Shown here: positions 1 through 5,769 of the stretch, in pieces
Layout of the letters: the number at the start of each line of letters is the position of its first letter
Position numbering within the stretch: the stretch's first letter is position 1
NCBI GenBank assembly: GCA_040217695.1
Contig: JBEHWO010000411.1
Span: 1-5,932 of the forward strand
DNA from: CALARM01 sp040217695
GTDB taxonomy: Bacteria; Vulcanimicrobiota; SpSt-956; JAKJGF01
DNA length: 5,932 nt
Direction: 5' to 3'
The notes under the pieces: model-generated
Told to the model about the DNA's origin: nothing
Seen by the model: the letters and a program-made list of their open reading frames with translations, nothing else
The model's database searches: none
Made by a program: the position numbers and the translations under genes

Positions 1-20
1 GCGTTACGCGTCACGCGTCA
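1..20. repeat. TGACGCG-type heptamer repeat at the accA 3' end, cut by the window edge
   Basis: On the minus strand two exact TGACGCG heptamers (14-20, 7-13) are followed by TAACGC (1-6), the start of a variant third unit. The first unit overlaps the last accA codons and the second supplies the TGA stop. The sequence is GC-rich, unlike the surroundings, and differs from the AGTGA heptamers elsewhere in the window. Confidence 0.6.
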
Positions 21-976
21 TGACTTTCCTTAAACACCCCTATTTTTCTGTATTTTTCATATCTTAATTCAACAATTTTCTTGACCGGCAATTTCTTTAT
101 TTCTTCCAGATTTCTCTTTACAGCAATTTTTATATTTTCTGCTGTAAAATCAATATCAGTATGGGCGCCTTCAAGAGGCTCCGTTATTATTTCATCAATG
201 ATATTAAATTTTATGAGATCCTGGGCAGTAAGTTTCAATGCTTTTGCCGCTTCATCTGCCTTGGAAGCATCTCTCCATAGAATAGAAGCACATCCTTCAG
301 GTGAAATTACAGAGTAAACGGAATGTTCAAGCATTAAAATTCTGTCTCCCACACTTATGCCGAGAGCGCCTCCGCTTCCGCCTTCTCCTATAACTACAAC
401 TATAACAGGAACCTTAAGTCGTGACATAAAAAGAAGATTTTCCGCTATTGCCACAAACTGCCCTCTTTCTTCTGCTCCTATACCCGGATAGGCTCCCGGA
501 GTATCAATAAAGGAAATAACAGGAAGGGAAAATTTTTCAGCCATTCTCATAAGTCTTGCTGCCTTTTTAAATCCCTCCGGATAGGGCATACCAAAATTCC
601 TGGCAAGATTTTTCTTCGTATCTCTTCCCTTCTGATGACCAATTACCATAACCCTCTGTCCGTCAAGAAATGCAGGGCCTCCTATAATAGCAGGGTCGTC
701 ACGAAAAATTCTATCGCCATGGAGTTCTGTAAAATCCTGAAAAATTTTTGCCACAATATCAAGGGTAAAAGGTCTCTGAGGATGTCTCGCCACTTTAACC
801 TTATCCCAGGGATTAAGATTCTGAAAAAAATCTTTCTTAAAATTCCTGGCTTTTTCTTCCAGTGCATTTATTTCTGCAGACAGATCTATATCTGCATGGG
901 CTGATAGTTTTTTTAGCTCTAAAATCTTTGCTTCCAGTTCCTGGAGCGGTTTTTCAATTGGAAGTTCACCTTTCAT
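11..976 (-). CDS. accA: Acetyl-CoA carboxylase carboxyltransferase subunit alpha
   Basis: AccA joins AccD to form the carboxyltransferase that moves the carboxyl group from carboxybiotin-BCCP to acetyl-CoA, giving malonyl-CoA for fatty-acid synthesis in the cytoplasm. The 321-residue length matches the family (about 320). An N-terminal helical segment (about 1-50) contains the LQELEAKI motif. The crotonase-like core follows, with HGDR at 86-89, GHQKGRDT at 113-120, the FGMPYPEG loop at 128-135, FIDTPGAYPG at 156-165, and the GEGGSGGALG oxyanion-hole region at 197-206, then SPEGCASILWRD at 225-236. The ATG is fixed by an AAAGGAG site that overlaps the accD stop, so the two genes are 12 bases apart and probably translationally coupled. 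The last residues (S-H-D-A) and the TGA stop run into a TGACGCG heptamer repeat, so the natural C-terminus may have been replaced. The family assignment is very secure; the origin of the tail is inferred. Confidence 0.97.
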   Translation of the reverse strand: MKGELPIEKPLQELEAKILELKKLSAHADIDLSAEINALEEKARNFKKDFFQNLNPWDKVKVARHPQRPFTLDIVAKIFQDFTELHGDRIFRDDPAIIGGPAFLDGQRVMVIGHQKGRDTKKNLARNFGMPYPEGFKKAARLMRMAEKFSLPVISFIDTPGAYPGIGAEERGQFVAIAENLLFMSRLKVPVIVVVIGEGGSGGALGISVGDRILMLEHSVYSVISPEGCASILWRDASKADEAAKALKLTAQDLIKFNIIDEIITEPLEGAHTDIDFTAENIKIAVKRNLEEIKKLPVKKIVELRYEKYRKIGVFKESHDA

Positions 977-983
977 ATCATAT

Positions 984-990
984 CTCCTTT
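984..990 (-). promoter_or_regulatory. accA ribosome binding site overlapping the accD stop
   Basis: AAAGGAG on the minus strand fixes the accA ATG at 974-976. Its first bases are also the end of the accD TAA (989-991), so ribosomes finishing accD would sit on the accA initiation site. This suggests coupled, near-equal synthesis of the two subunits. Confidence 0.8.
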
Positions 991-1798
991 ACTCAACAGG
1001 GCTTAAAAAATCAAGTAATTTTTTCACAGTATCCCTGAGTTCTTTACGATGGACAACCATATCTACCATACCATGTTCCAGGTAAAATTCCGCTCTCTGA
1101 AAACCGGGGGGCAGTTTCTGCCTGATTGTCTGTTCTATAACCCTGGGGCCTGCAAATCCTATAAGTGCTTTCGGTTCTGCTATAATAATATCTCCAAGGG
1201 AAGCAAAGCTTGCTGCCACACCGGCAGTAGTAGGATTGGCCAGTATGGATATATAAGGTATATTTGTTCCGCTCAATTTTCCCAGAGCAGCACTGGTTTT
1301 TGCCATCTGCATCAATGAAAACATACCTTCCTGCATTCTTGCACCGCCGGAACTGGATAAGAGTAAAAGAGGTATCTTTTCTTTCAGAGATACTTCCACT
1401 GCTCTTGCTACTTTTTCACCTACGACAGAGCCCATGCTGGCACCTCGAAACCTGAAATCCATTACTCCGAATGATATCCTGTGTTTTCCTATATTCCCCG
1501 TACCTGTTACAATCGCTTCATTCAATCCTGTCTGCTTTTTATCCTTGAGTAATTTTACTCTGTAACCTTCACCAAACTCAAGAGGATCAAGGGAAGATAA
1601 ATGTTTATCTGTTTCCTGAAAAGAATCCTTATCTAAAAGAGTATCTATCCTTTCTATGGCATTAAGGGGATAATGAAGCTCACATTTAGGACATACCTTC
1701 AGCTCAATCATAAAATCCTTCTGATATATTACTTCCCCGCATTGTTCACATTTTATCCATAAATCTTCAGGTTTTTGTTTTACATCCGTTTTTTCCAT
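989..1798 (-). CDS. accD: Acetyl-CoA carboxylase carboxyltransferase subunit beta
   Basis: AccD is the zinc-containing partner of AccA in the acetyl-CoA carboxylase carboxyltransferase. The 269-residue protein is compact next to the 304 of E. coli but has all the parts. An N-terminal zinc ribbon has C17-x2-C20 and C36-x2-C39. The carboxyltransferase core has SMGSVVGEK at 121-129, SSSGGARMQEGM at 148-159, SLMQMAKTSAALGK at 161-174, ASFASLGD at 196-203, then AEPKALIGFAGPRVIEQT and KLPPGFQRAEF near the C-terminus. The ATG start has AAAGGAAG close upstream (1801-1808, slightly short spacing) and a GAGGAG further up; no later start would keep the zinc ribbon. It is the first gene of an accD-accA pair. 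The leader contains a dyad and alternative hairpins (1874-1901), which may be where expression is controlled. Residue 192 is Ala where many AccD proteins have the first Gly of a GGV motif; the other key motifs look normal. Confidence 0.97.
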   Translation of the reverse strand: MEKTDVKQKPEDLWIKCEQCGEVIYQKDFMIELKVCPKCELHYPLNAIERIDTLLDKDSFQETDKHLSSLDPLEFGEGYRVKLLKDKKQTGLNEAIVTGTGNIGKHRISFGVMDFRFRGASMGSVVGEKVARAVEVSLKEKIPLLLLSSSGGARMQEGMFSLMQMAKTSAALGKLSGTNIPYISILANPTTAGVAASFASLGDIIIAEPKALIGFAGPRVIEQTIRQKLPPGFQRAEFYLEHGMVDMVVHRKELRDTVKKLLDFLSPVE

Positions 1799-1873
1799 AA
1801 CTTCCTTTAATTCTCCTCTTTAACTGGTATGAGAAATTTTTTAGCTAGCCTTTATAATATTCCATACAATTTC

Positions 1874-1901
1874 CTTACTTTCCTCTTAAAAAGTAAGAGA
1901 A
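1874..1901 (-). promoter_or_regulatory. Dyad and overlapping hairpins in the accD leader
   Basis: On the minus strand CTTACTTT (1890-1897) and AAAGTAAG (1874-1881) form a perfect 8-8-8 dyad. Overlapping it, TTCTCTTA (1894-1901) can pair with TAAGAGGA (1881-1888), eight pairs including one G-U, around a five-base loop. The two stems share bases and cannot form together. The site lies between the candidate promoter and the accD ribosome site, so it could be an operator or an attenuator-like switch. The sequence does not resemble the FapR operator as I know it. Function is inferred. Confidence 0.4.
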
Positions 1902-1931
1902 TTTTTCATTATTACCTCTCAGTATTCACTC

Positions 1932-1960
1932 ATTATATTGTATTTCATAACTTATTAGAA
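1932..1960 (-). promoter_or_regulatory. Possible promoter of accD-accA
   Basis: A perfect TATAAT (1932-1937, minus strand) lies about 134 bases before the accD start, with a poor -35 (TTCTAA, 1955-1960) at 17 bases. In AT-rich sequence such a hexamer can arise by chance. It is offered because accD is separated from mtaB by 283 bases and a repeat element, so an independent promoter is expected somewhere here. Confidence 0.35.
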
Positions 1961-1966
1961 TTTAAT

Positions 1967-2026
1967 TAGAGTGAAAAGTGAAAAGTGAAAAGTGAAAAGA
2001 ATAGGATATTACACACTATTCACTCC
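1967..2026. repeat. Heptamer-armed inverted repeat element, copy between mtaB and accD
   Basis: On the plus strand four exact AGTGAAA heptamers (1970-1997) are followed by a core (2000-2012) and then CACTATTCACTCC (2014-2026), roughly complementary to the heptamers. Read on the minus strand the core is GTAATATCCTATT, which matches the core of the copy at the right edge at 11 of 13 positions. The arms can pair in several registers. It lies about 55 bases after the mtaB stop. Confidence 0.75.
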
Positions 2027-2039
2027 TTCTTAATTATGG

Positions 2040-2059
2040 ATAGTTATGAAATTAACTAT
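2040..2059 (-). other. Small perfect inverted repeat after mtaB
   Basis: ATAGTTA and TAACTAT flank a six-base loop, 22 bases after the mtaB stop. The stem is AT-rich and has no T-run after it on the minus strand, so it is a weak candidate for a 3'-end hairpin rather than a standard terminator. Confidence 0.3.
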
Positions 2060-2081
2060 ATATATTTTCGGAAATTATATT

Positions 2082-3359
2082 TTACTCTAAAATCTCTCCT
2101 GATAAAAATTTATCTTCCATGCCTTTTATCTTTACATTCATTATCTGTCCGGAATTTTTTTTGTCTCCTACGGCAAGAACAGAAAGATAATTACCTGTCA
2201 GGCCTTTGAGAAAACCGGTTTCCCTGTCAGTTTTATGTTCGAATAGAACCTCCATAGTTCTTCCGATAAATTTCTTATAGAAATTTTCTGCCATAGCTTC
2301 TCCTGTTTTTATTAAAATCTTGCTTCTCTCCTGTTTGATTTTTTCATCTACCTGTCCGGGAAATCCGGCAGCAGCAGTTCCTTCTCTCGGAGAATAACAG
2401 AATACATGAAGTCTGGCAAATTGTAATTCTTCTATTAAATTCTTTGTAGCATAAAAATGTTCATCTTCTTCTCCGGGAAAACCTGTCATAACATCTGTAG
2501 TAACAGAAAGATCAGGTATTTTATTTCTCGCCATGTTTATTATTTCTCTGTACTGTTCTGCAGTATAATGGCGGTTCATATCATGAAGTATTTTGTTATG
2601 TCCATGCTGAAGAGGAATATGAAGATGAGGACAAAGGTTTTTATATTCCAGAAAAAGATCAAGAAATTTTTCATCTATATCAGGTTCCACAGAACTCAAC
2701 CTGAGTCTCTTAACACCTGTTTTGCTGCATATCAATCCGAGTAATTTCGTGAGATTTATAGTCCCCGTATCGTGGCCGTAAGTTCCGAGATTTATACCTG
2801 TTAAAACAATCTCCTTGTATCCGCTCAGAGAAAGATTTTTCACTCTCTCTATTACTTCACCGGGAGGAACACTCTTTATCTTTCCCCTCATATAGGGAAT
2901 TATACAATAGGAGCAGAAATTTTCGCATCCTTCCTGTATTTTAAGGAATACTCTTGTTCTGCCTTCAGGGATAAAATCAGAATGATGGTGATTGATAACA
3001 GGGTTTACAATAATGGATTTCTCTTTCAAAATTTCAGGGAGGAGGAGTTTTTCTTCATTTCCCAGTACCAGACTTACTCCTTCAATTTGCTCCACTTCTT
3101 TTTTGCTGCTTTCCGCATAACATCCTGTAACTATAATAAAAGCGCCGGGATTATCATTTATAACCCTTCTTATTTTTTGACGGGATTTTCTGTCTGCCAT
3201 ACTGGTTACAGTACAGGTATTAATAATGCAGAGTTCGGATTTCTCCGAAGGTGAGGCTTTCTGCCAGTCATTCTGAAGCAATAATCTATGGAGGCTGTCC
3301 ATTTCTGCCTGGTTTACTTTACAGCCGAGACTGAAATGAGAAAAAATTCTTTTGTTCAT
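2082..3359 (-). CDS. mtaB: tRNA (N6-threonylcarbamoyladenosine(37)-C2)-methylthiotransferase MtaB
   Basis: MtaB is a radical-SAM enzyme that adds a methylthio group to t6A at position 37 of tRNAs, giving ms2t6A. From the chosen start the protein is 425 residues. The N-terminal UPF0004 domain carries the three cysteines for the auxiliary iron-sulfur cluster: C13 (SLGCKVNQAE), C49 (INTCTVT) and C80 (VTGCYAE). The radical-SAM triad C145-x3-C149-x2-C152 lies in GCENFCSYCIIPYMRG. The LVLGNEEK motif (about 97-104) and RLRLSSVEPD favour MtaB over MiaB or RimO. A C-terminal TRAM-like domain, for tRNA contact, starts near IGRTMEVLFE. The start is the ATG at 3357-3359, which overlaps the TGA of the DUF1385 gene as ATGA. 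An upstream in-frame extension to 3392 would use TTG, has no good ribosome site and adds residues unlike the family. There is no strong ribosome site at the ATG either, so translation is probably coupled to the upstream gene. Confidence 0.93.
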   Translation of the reverse strand: MNKRIFSHFSLGCKVNQAEMDSLHRLLLQNDWQKASPSEKSELCIINTCTVTSMADRKSRQKIRRVINDNPGAFIIVTGCYAESSKKEVEQIEGVSLVLGNEEKLLLPEILKEKSIIVNPVINHHHSDFIPEGRTRVFLKIQEGCENFCSYCIIPYMRGKIKSVPPGEVIERVKNLSLSGYKEIVLTGINLGTYGHDTGTINLTKLLGLICSKTGVKRLRLSSVEPDIDEKFLDLFLEYKNLCPHLHIPLQHGHNKILHDMNRHYTAEQYREIINMARNKIPDLSVTTDVMTGFPGEEDEHFYATKNLIEELQFARLHVFCYSPREGTAAAGFPGQVDEKIKQERSKILIKTGEAMAENFYKKFIGRTMEVLFEHKTDRETGFLKGLTGNYLSVLAVGDKKNSGQIMNVKIKGMEDKFLSGEILE

Positions 3360-4324
3360 GAAGCAGACGGAGAAGGAATATTTCCGGTACAACTTTCAGG
3401 TAAGATTTCTTTAAAAGCCTTTATAGCTACTTCAATCTGATCGTCAGAAGGATTTCTTGTGGTAAGAACCTGCAGCCATACGCCGGGACGAACAAGAACA
3501 CTGAAGAAAGGGTTTTTCTTCCCTGCCAGTCTGGTCATTTCATAAGCTAGTCCTGCTATGACAGGAAGCATGACAAGCCTTGAGACTATTCTAACCCAGA
3601 GATCAGGCCATCCCCAGAGAGCATGAAGAATGATACTCATAATAAGTACCATTATGATAAAGCTTGTACCGCATCTGGGATGACGACAGCTGAAGTTTTT
3701 TGCGTTTTCTACTGTCAGGGGTTTGCCTGATTCATAATTGTAAATAACCTTGTGTTCTGCACCATGATACTGAAAAATCCTCTTTATTTCCGCCATCTGA
3801 GATATAAGTAGAACATAAGCAAGAAAAATAATTACCCTTATAAATCCTTCTACAAAATTCAATACTATTACATTCACAATATCTTTATTGGCAAACATAT
3901 CTGTAATATGCTGCGTCTTAATAAGACTGGTAACCCATGTAGGGAAAACTATAAAAAGAGCTATACCTATAAGAAAGGAAAAGAAAAAAGTAACAGCTAT
4001 GGCGCCGGGGCCAAGCTCTTTCTGAGCTTCTTCTTCTCCCAGGCTTTCTTTTGCAGAAATAAACAGAGCCCTTACACCCATTCTCAATGCATCTACAAGC
4101 ACCACAGAGCCTCTTACAAGGGGTTTATCCAGAAATTTATATCTTTTTAAAAAAGTATTCAATTCTTCTTTATGAAGCACAATTTCATTATCATTTTTTC
4201 TTACAGCTACTGCCATGTGAGTTTTCCCCCTCATCATGACGCCTTCTATAACGGCCTGCCCGCCATAGAGAAAATCTTTGTCGGCAGAAGTTTCAGAGGA
4301 TTTTTCAGATACATTTATCAACAT
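3356..4324 (-). CDS. DUF1385 family membrane protein (YqhQ-like)
   Basis: This belongs to the DUF1385 family (YqhQ of Bacillus is a member), polytopic membrane proteins of unknown biochemical role. The 322 residues begin with a soluble segment holding the family signature YGGQAVIEGVMMRG (20-33), then LVRGSVVLVDAL (69-80). Four hydrophobic stretches follow, at about 107-130, 149-176, 219-240 and 245-265. Between the second and third is the conserved YHGAEHKVIYNYESGKP block (186-202) and then FSCRHPRCGTSF (211-222); the clustered His and Cys residues could bind a metal, but that is inference. The ATG has AAAGGA seven bases upstream (4332-4337). It sits 82 bases after tdk, and its TGA overlaps the mtaB ATG. 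DUF1385 genes are often found beside rpmE, tdk and prfA, so its position after rpmE-tdk is typical. The family call is secure; the function is unknown. Confidence 0.95.
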   Translation of the reverse strand: MLINVSEKSSETSADKDFLYGGQAVIEGVMMRGKTHMAVAVRKNDNEIVLHKEELNTFLKRYKFLDKPLVRGSVVLVDALRMGVRALFISAKESLGEEEAQKELGPGAIAVTFFFSFLIGIALFIVFPTWVTSLIKTQHITDMFANKDIVNVIVLNFVEGFIRVIIFLAYVLLISQMAEIKRIFQYHGAEHKVIYNYESGKPLTVENAKNFSCRHPRCGTSFIIMVLIMSIILHALWGWPDLWVRIVSRLVMLPVIAGLAYEMTRLAGKKNPFFSVLVRPGVWLQVLTTRNPSDDQIEVAIKAFKEILPESCTGNIPSPSAS

Positions 4325-4406
4325 ATTATATTCCTTTTATTAACAATGAGGAAAAACAATCAATTTAATAATTTTTGCGAACGGGAGGATCAAGTTTATA
4401 GAAACA

Positions 4407-4979
4407 TTAACCCTTTTGATAACAGTTACGGCATCTTGCCTCATAGGATTCCGAAGCGCCTACCAGTATTGTAGGACTGTCGGAACCTGCCGGATGACCG
4501 TTTATTATTCTCTGTGACCGGGAAGCTTCTTCACCGCATACCATACAAATGGCATGAAGCTTTGTAACATGTTCTGCAATGGCAAGAAGCTGAGGCATCG
4601 GGCCGAATGGTTCCGCTTTAAAATTCTGATCCAGGCCGGCCAGAATGACACGCTTTCCCCTGTCGGCAAGGTCCTGACAGACAGAAACAATAGAGGGAGA
4701 AAAAAACTGAACCTCGTCTATGGCAACTACCTGTGTATCAGGATCAAGACATTTCCAGATATCATCAGGATGTTCCACGCGAAGGGCTTCTATCTTTTCT
4801 CCGTTATGGGAAGCAACTGCATCTCTTGCATAACGATCATCTAAAAAAGGTTTGAAGGTTTTAACTTTTTGCTTTGCAATTTTCGCTCTTCTGACCCTTC
4901 TTATAAGTTCTTCGCTTTTGCCGCTGAACATGCTTCCGCAGACAATTTCAATCCATCCACCCTTTGATTTATAGGGCAC
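4407..4979 (-). CDS. tdk: Thymidine kinase (type II, zinc-binding)
   Basis: Thymidine kinase phosphorylates thymidine with ATP to give dTMP in pyrimidine salvage, in the cytoplasm. The 190-residue length is normal for the tetrameric TK1-like family. The P-loop is GSMFSGKS (15-22), the Walker B-type strand is VVAIDEVQFF (84-93) with the likely catalytic base E89, and LDQNF (116-120) precedes the EPFGPMPQLLAIAE segment. The structural zinc site is C145-x2-C148 and C183-x2-C186. The lasso region ends with the dT-contacting GASESYEARCRNC motif. The start is GTG, placed eight bases after a full AAAGGAG site; an ATG directly abutting that site is out of frame. It follows rpmE after a 74-base gap filled by a hairpin-forming repeat and precedes the DUF1385 gene, a common neighbourhood for tdk. 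All motifs are intact. Confidence 0.97.
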   Translation of the reverse strand: MPYKSKGGWIEIVCGSMFSGKSEELIRRVRRAKIAKQKVKTFKPFLDDRYARDAVASHNGEKIEALRVEHPDDIWKCLDPDTQVVAIDEVQFFSPSIVSVCQDLADRGKRVILAGLDQNFKAEPFGPMPQLLAIAEHVTKLHAICMVCGEEASRSQRIINGHPAGSDSPTILVGASESYEARCRNCYQKG

Positions 4980-4987
4980 AAAAACAT

Positions 4988-4994
4988 CTCCTTT
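4988..4994 (-). promoter_or_regulatory. tdk ribosome binding site that selects a GTG start
   Basis: AAAGGAG stands eight bases before GTG (4977-4979). An ATG directly touching the site is in a different frame and too close to be used, so the GTG is the best start. Confidence 0.75.
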
Positions 4995-4998
4995 AAAC

Positions 4999-5056
4999 AG
5001 TGAAAAGTGAGAGGTGAGAGATTTTTTTACCCATCACTCATCATCACTTATCACTA
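4999..5056. repeat. Heptamer-armed inverted repeat element, copy between rpmE and tdk
   Basis: The left arm AGTGAAAAGTGA (4999-5010) and right arm TCACTTATCACT (5044-5055) pair at 11 of 12 positions, and the heptamer pattern continues inward less perfectly. Read on the minus strand the core begins GTAA and is A-rich. The element starts inside the rpmE stop codon and ends just before the tdk ribosome site, filling nearly all of the gap. There is no T-run after the hairpin, so it is not a typical terminator. Confidence 0.75.
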
Positions 5057-5293
5057 ATTACTGGTTCTTTCTTTGGCAATCTTATCCAGTTCTTCCTGCA
5101 TTCCGTAACGCTGGAAGAATTTCTCTACTCTACCTTCGGTATCTACTATTTTCTGTTTGCCTGTGAAAAATGGGTGGCATTTAGAACAAATTTCAACTTT
5201 GAGTACATTTTTCGTAGAAAAAGTTTTAAAATTTTCTCCGCATACGCAGGAAACATCTGCTTCTAACCATTTTGGATGTATATCTTTTTTCAT
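5054..5293 (-). CDS. rpmE: 50S ribosomal protein bL31 (zinc type)
   Basis: bL31 binds the central protuberance of the large subunit and contributes to the bridge between subunits. The 79-residue protein is of the zinc-binding (C+) kind, with C16-x-C18 and C36-x2-C39. The N-terminus MKKDIHPKW is the family hallmark (usually HPKY), and ICSKCHPFFTGKQK (35-48) and GRVEKFFQRYG are typical. The ATG has no good ribosome site at normal distance: a full AAGGAGG lies about 24 bases upstream, separated by a small inverted repeat that could loop out. The gene has its own strong promoter at 5348-5376 and is probably the first gene of rpmE-tdk-DUF1385-mtaB. Its stop is a run of three in-frame stops (TAG TGA TAA) made by the repeat element that begins there. 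The zinc type implies that no low-zinc paralog is needed to explain it; none is visible here. Confidence 0.97.
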   Translation of the reverse strand: MKKDIHPKWLEADVSCVCGENFKTFSTKNVLKVEICSKCHPFFTGKQKIVDTEGRVEKFFQRYGMQEELDKIAKERTSN

Positions 5294-5341
5294 AATAATC
5301 CGGGTATATTTCCCTGGCCTCCTTGTATTTTAATTTTACAA
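5294..5341 (-). promoter_or_regulatory. rpmE leader: ribosome site flanked by two small hairpins
   Basis: The full AAGGAGG (5318-5324) is followed at once by an inverted repeat, CC-A-GGG, seven-base loop, CCC-GG (5300-5317), and then six bases (ATTATT) before the ATG. If the hairpin forms, the effective spacing becomes about six bases; if not, the site is about 24 bases away, too far. Just upstream, TTGTA (5337-5341) can pair with TACAA (5323-5327). The only other ribosome-site match is a weak GGA at 5299-5301. Confidence 0.5.
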
Positions 5342-5347
5342 AAGGAT

Positions 5348-5376
5348 ATTATATCATAGAGATAAAAATCTATCAA
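5348..5376 (-). promoter_or_regulatory. Sigma-70-type promoter of rpmE
   Basis: On the minus strand a TTGATA -35 box (5371-5376) is followed by a 17-base spacer and a perfect TATAAT -10 box (5348-5353). The -10 is also extended, with TG one base before it. Transcription should start near 5341, leaving a leader of about 48 bases before the rpmE ATG. This is the best promoter in the window and fits high ribosomal-protein expression. Confidence 0.8.
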
Positions 5377-5400
5377 GAACTATTTTCACAGTGAGGATAT

Positions 5401-5421
5401 AAAAAATGTTTACCATGTTTT
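5401..5421 (-). terminator. Weak terminator-like hairpin after the DUF3467 gene
   Basis: Starting within the stop codon, AAAACATG can pair with CATTTTTT through ATG/CAT and four A-T pairs with one mismatch, ending in six Ts. The stem is very weak. It is listed only because the next gene has its own promoter, so a transcript end is expected here. Confidence 0.25.
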
Positions 5422-5740
5422 AATTCTGCGGATAAAAGGGAGGCATTGTTTCTTCTTCGGGATTTCTTACTATCTGAGGTATAAGATTTATTTCGCCGAA
5501 GGTTCTTTCATACTGTTCTATATTATCCTTTAAGATTTTAAGAAAAGATTTTGCATGCTGGGGGCTCATGGCAACCCTTGAATTGACCTTCAGGGTATTG
5601 CCGAGCTGCTGGCCAAAATTAAATATAAAATCATAGGGGCTTGTCTGCATGAGAACAGAATTGGAATAATTTGCCTCCAGTTTTTCCTGAGGAATATCCA
5701 CTTTCAATTCCATCGCTTTTTTATCATTCGGATTCAACAT
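5420..5740 (-). CDS. DUF3467 domain-containing protein
   Basis: A 106-residue soluble protein that I recognise as DUF3467, a small family of unknown function found in many bacteria and some archaea. Diagnostic features are ANYSNSVLMQTSPYDF (23-38), FIFNFGQ (38-44) and the strongly conserved SRVAMSPQHAKSFLKILKDN stretch (54-73) leading to YERTFGEI (77-84). The C-terminal tail (about 92-106) is acidic then proline-rich (PEEETMPPFYPQN) and probably disordered. There is no signal peptide or membrane segment. The ATG is supported by AAGGAAGG at 5750-5757 with normal spacing. A TTGCCT-17-TATAAT promoter lies just upstream, giving a leader of only some 20 bases. The next gene, rpmE, has its own promoter, so the two need not share a transcript. 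The family call is fairly firm; no function can be given. Confidence 0.9.
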   Translation of the reverse strand: MLNPNDKKAMELKVDIPQEKLEANYSNSVLMQTSPYDFIFNFGQQLGNTLKVNSRVAMSPQHAKSFLKILKDNIEQYERTFGEINLIPQIVRNPEEETMPPFYPQN

Positions 5741-5769
5741 ATTTTTTTACCTTCCTTGAGATTATGGAG

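Noticed and set aside
1967..2026. Could the regularly spaced repeats be a CRISPR array?
   Set aside because: The repeats are seven bases long, directly abutting, with no spacers and no cas genes nearby.
1985..2209. A 74-codon plus-strand frame starting in the heptamer repeat
   Set aside because: It begins in repeat sequence and runs antisense into the mtaB 3' end; composition is low-complexity and no motif is seen.
4325..4406. Possible promoter between tdk and DUF1385 (TTGATC-17-TATTAA)
   Set aside because: Both boxes are poor, and the gap is short in a likely operon; AT-rich sequence gives such matches easily. A TATAAT next to the DUF1385 start overlaps the ribosome site spacing and cannot serve that gene.
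81..4844. Several open frames of 60-100 codons on the plus strand, and short extra ones on the minus strand inside accA and tdk
   Set aside because: All lie opposite or inside strongly recognised genes in other frames, show no family resemblance, and lack sensible ribosome sites. Only the accA, accD, mtaB, DUF1385, tdk, rpmE and DUF3467 frames carry motifs.
4999..5056. Intrinsic terminator for rpmE
   Set aside because: The hairpin is long, but no run of Ts follows the stem in the direction of transcription; the only A/T run is in the loop. It fits the repeat family better.
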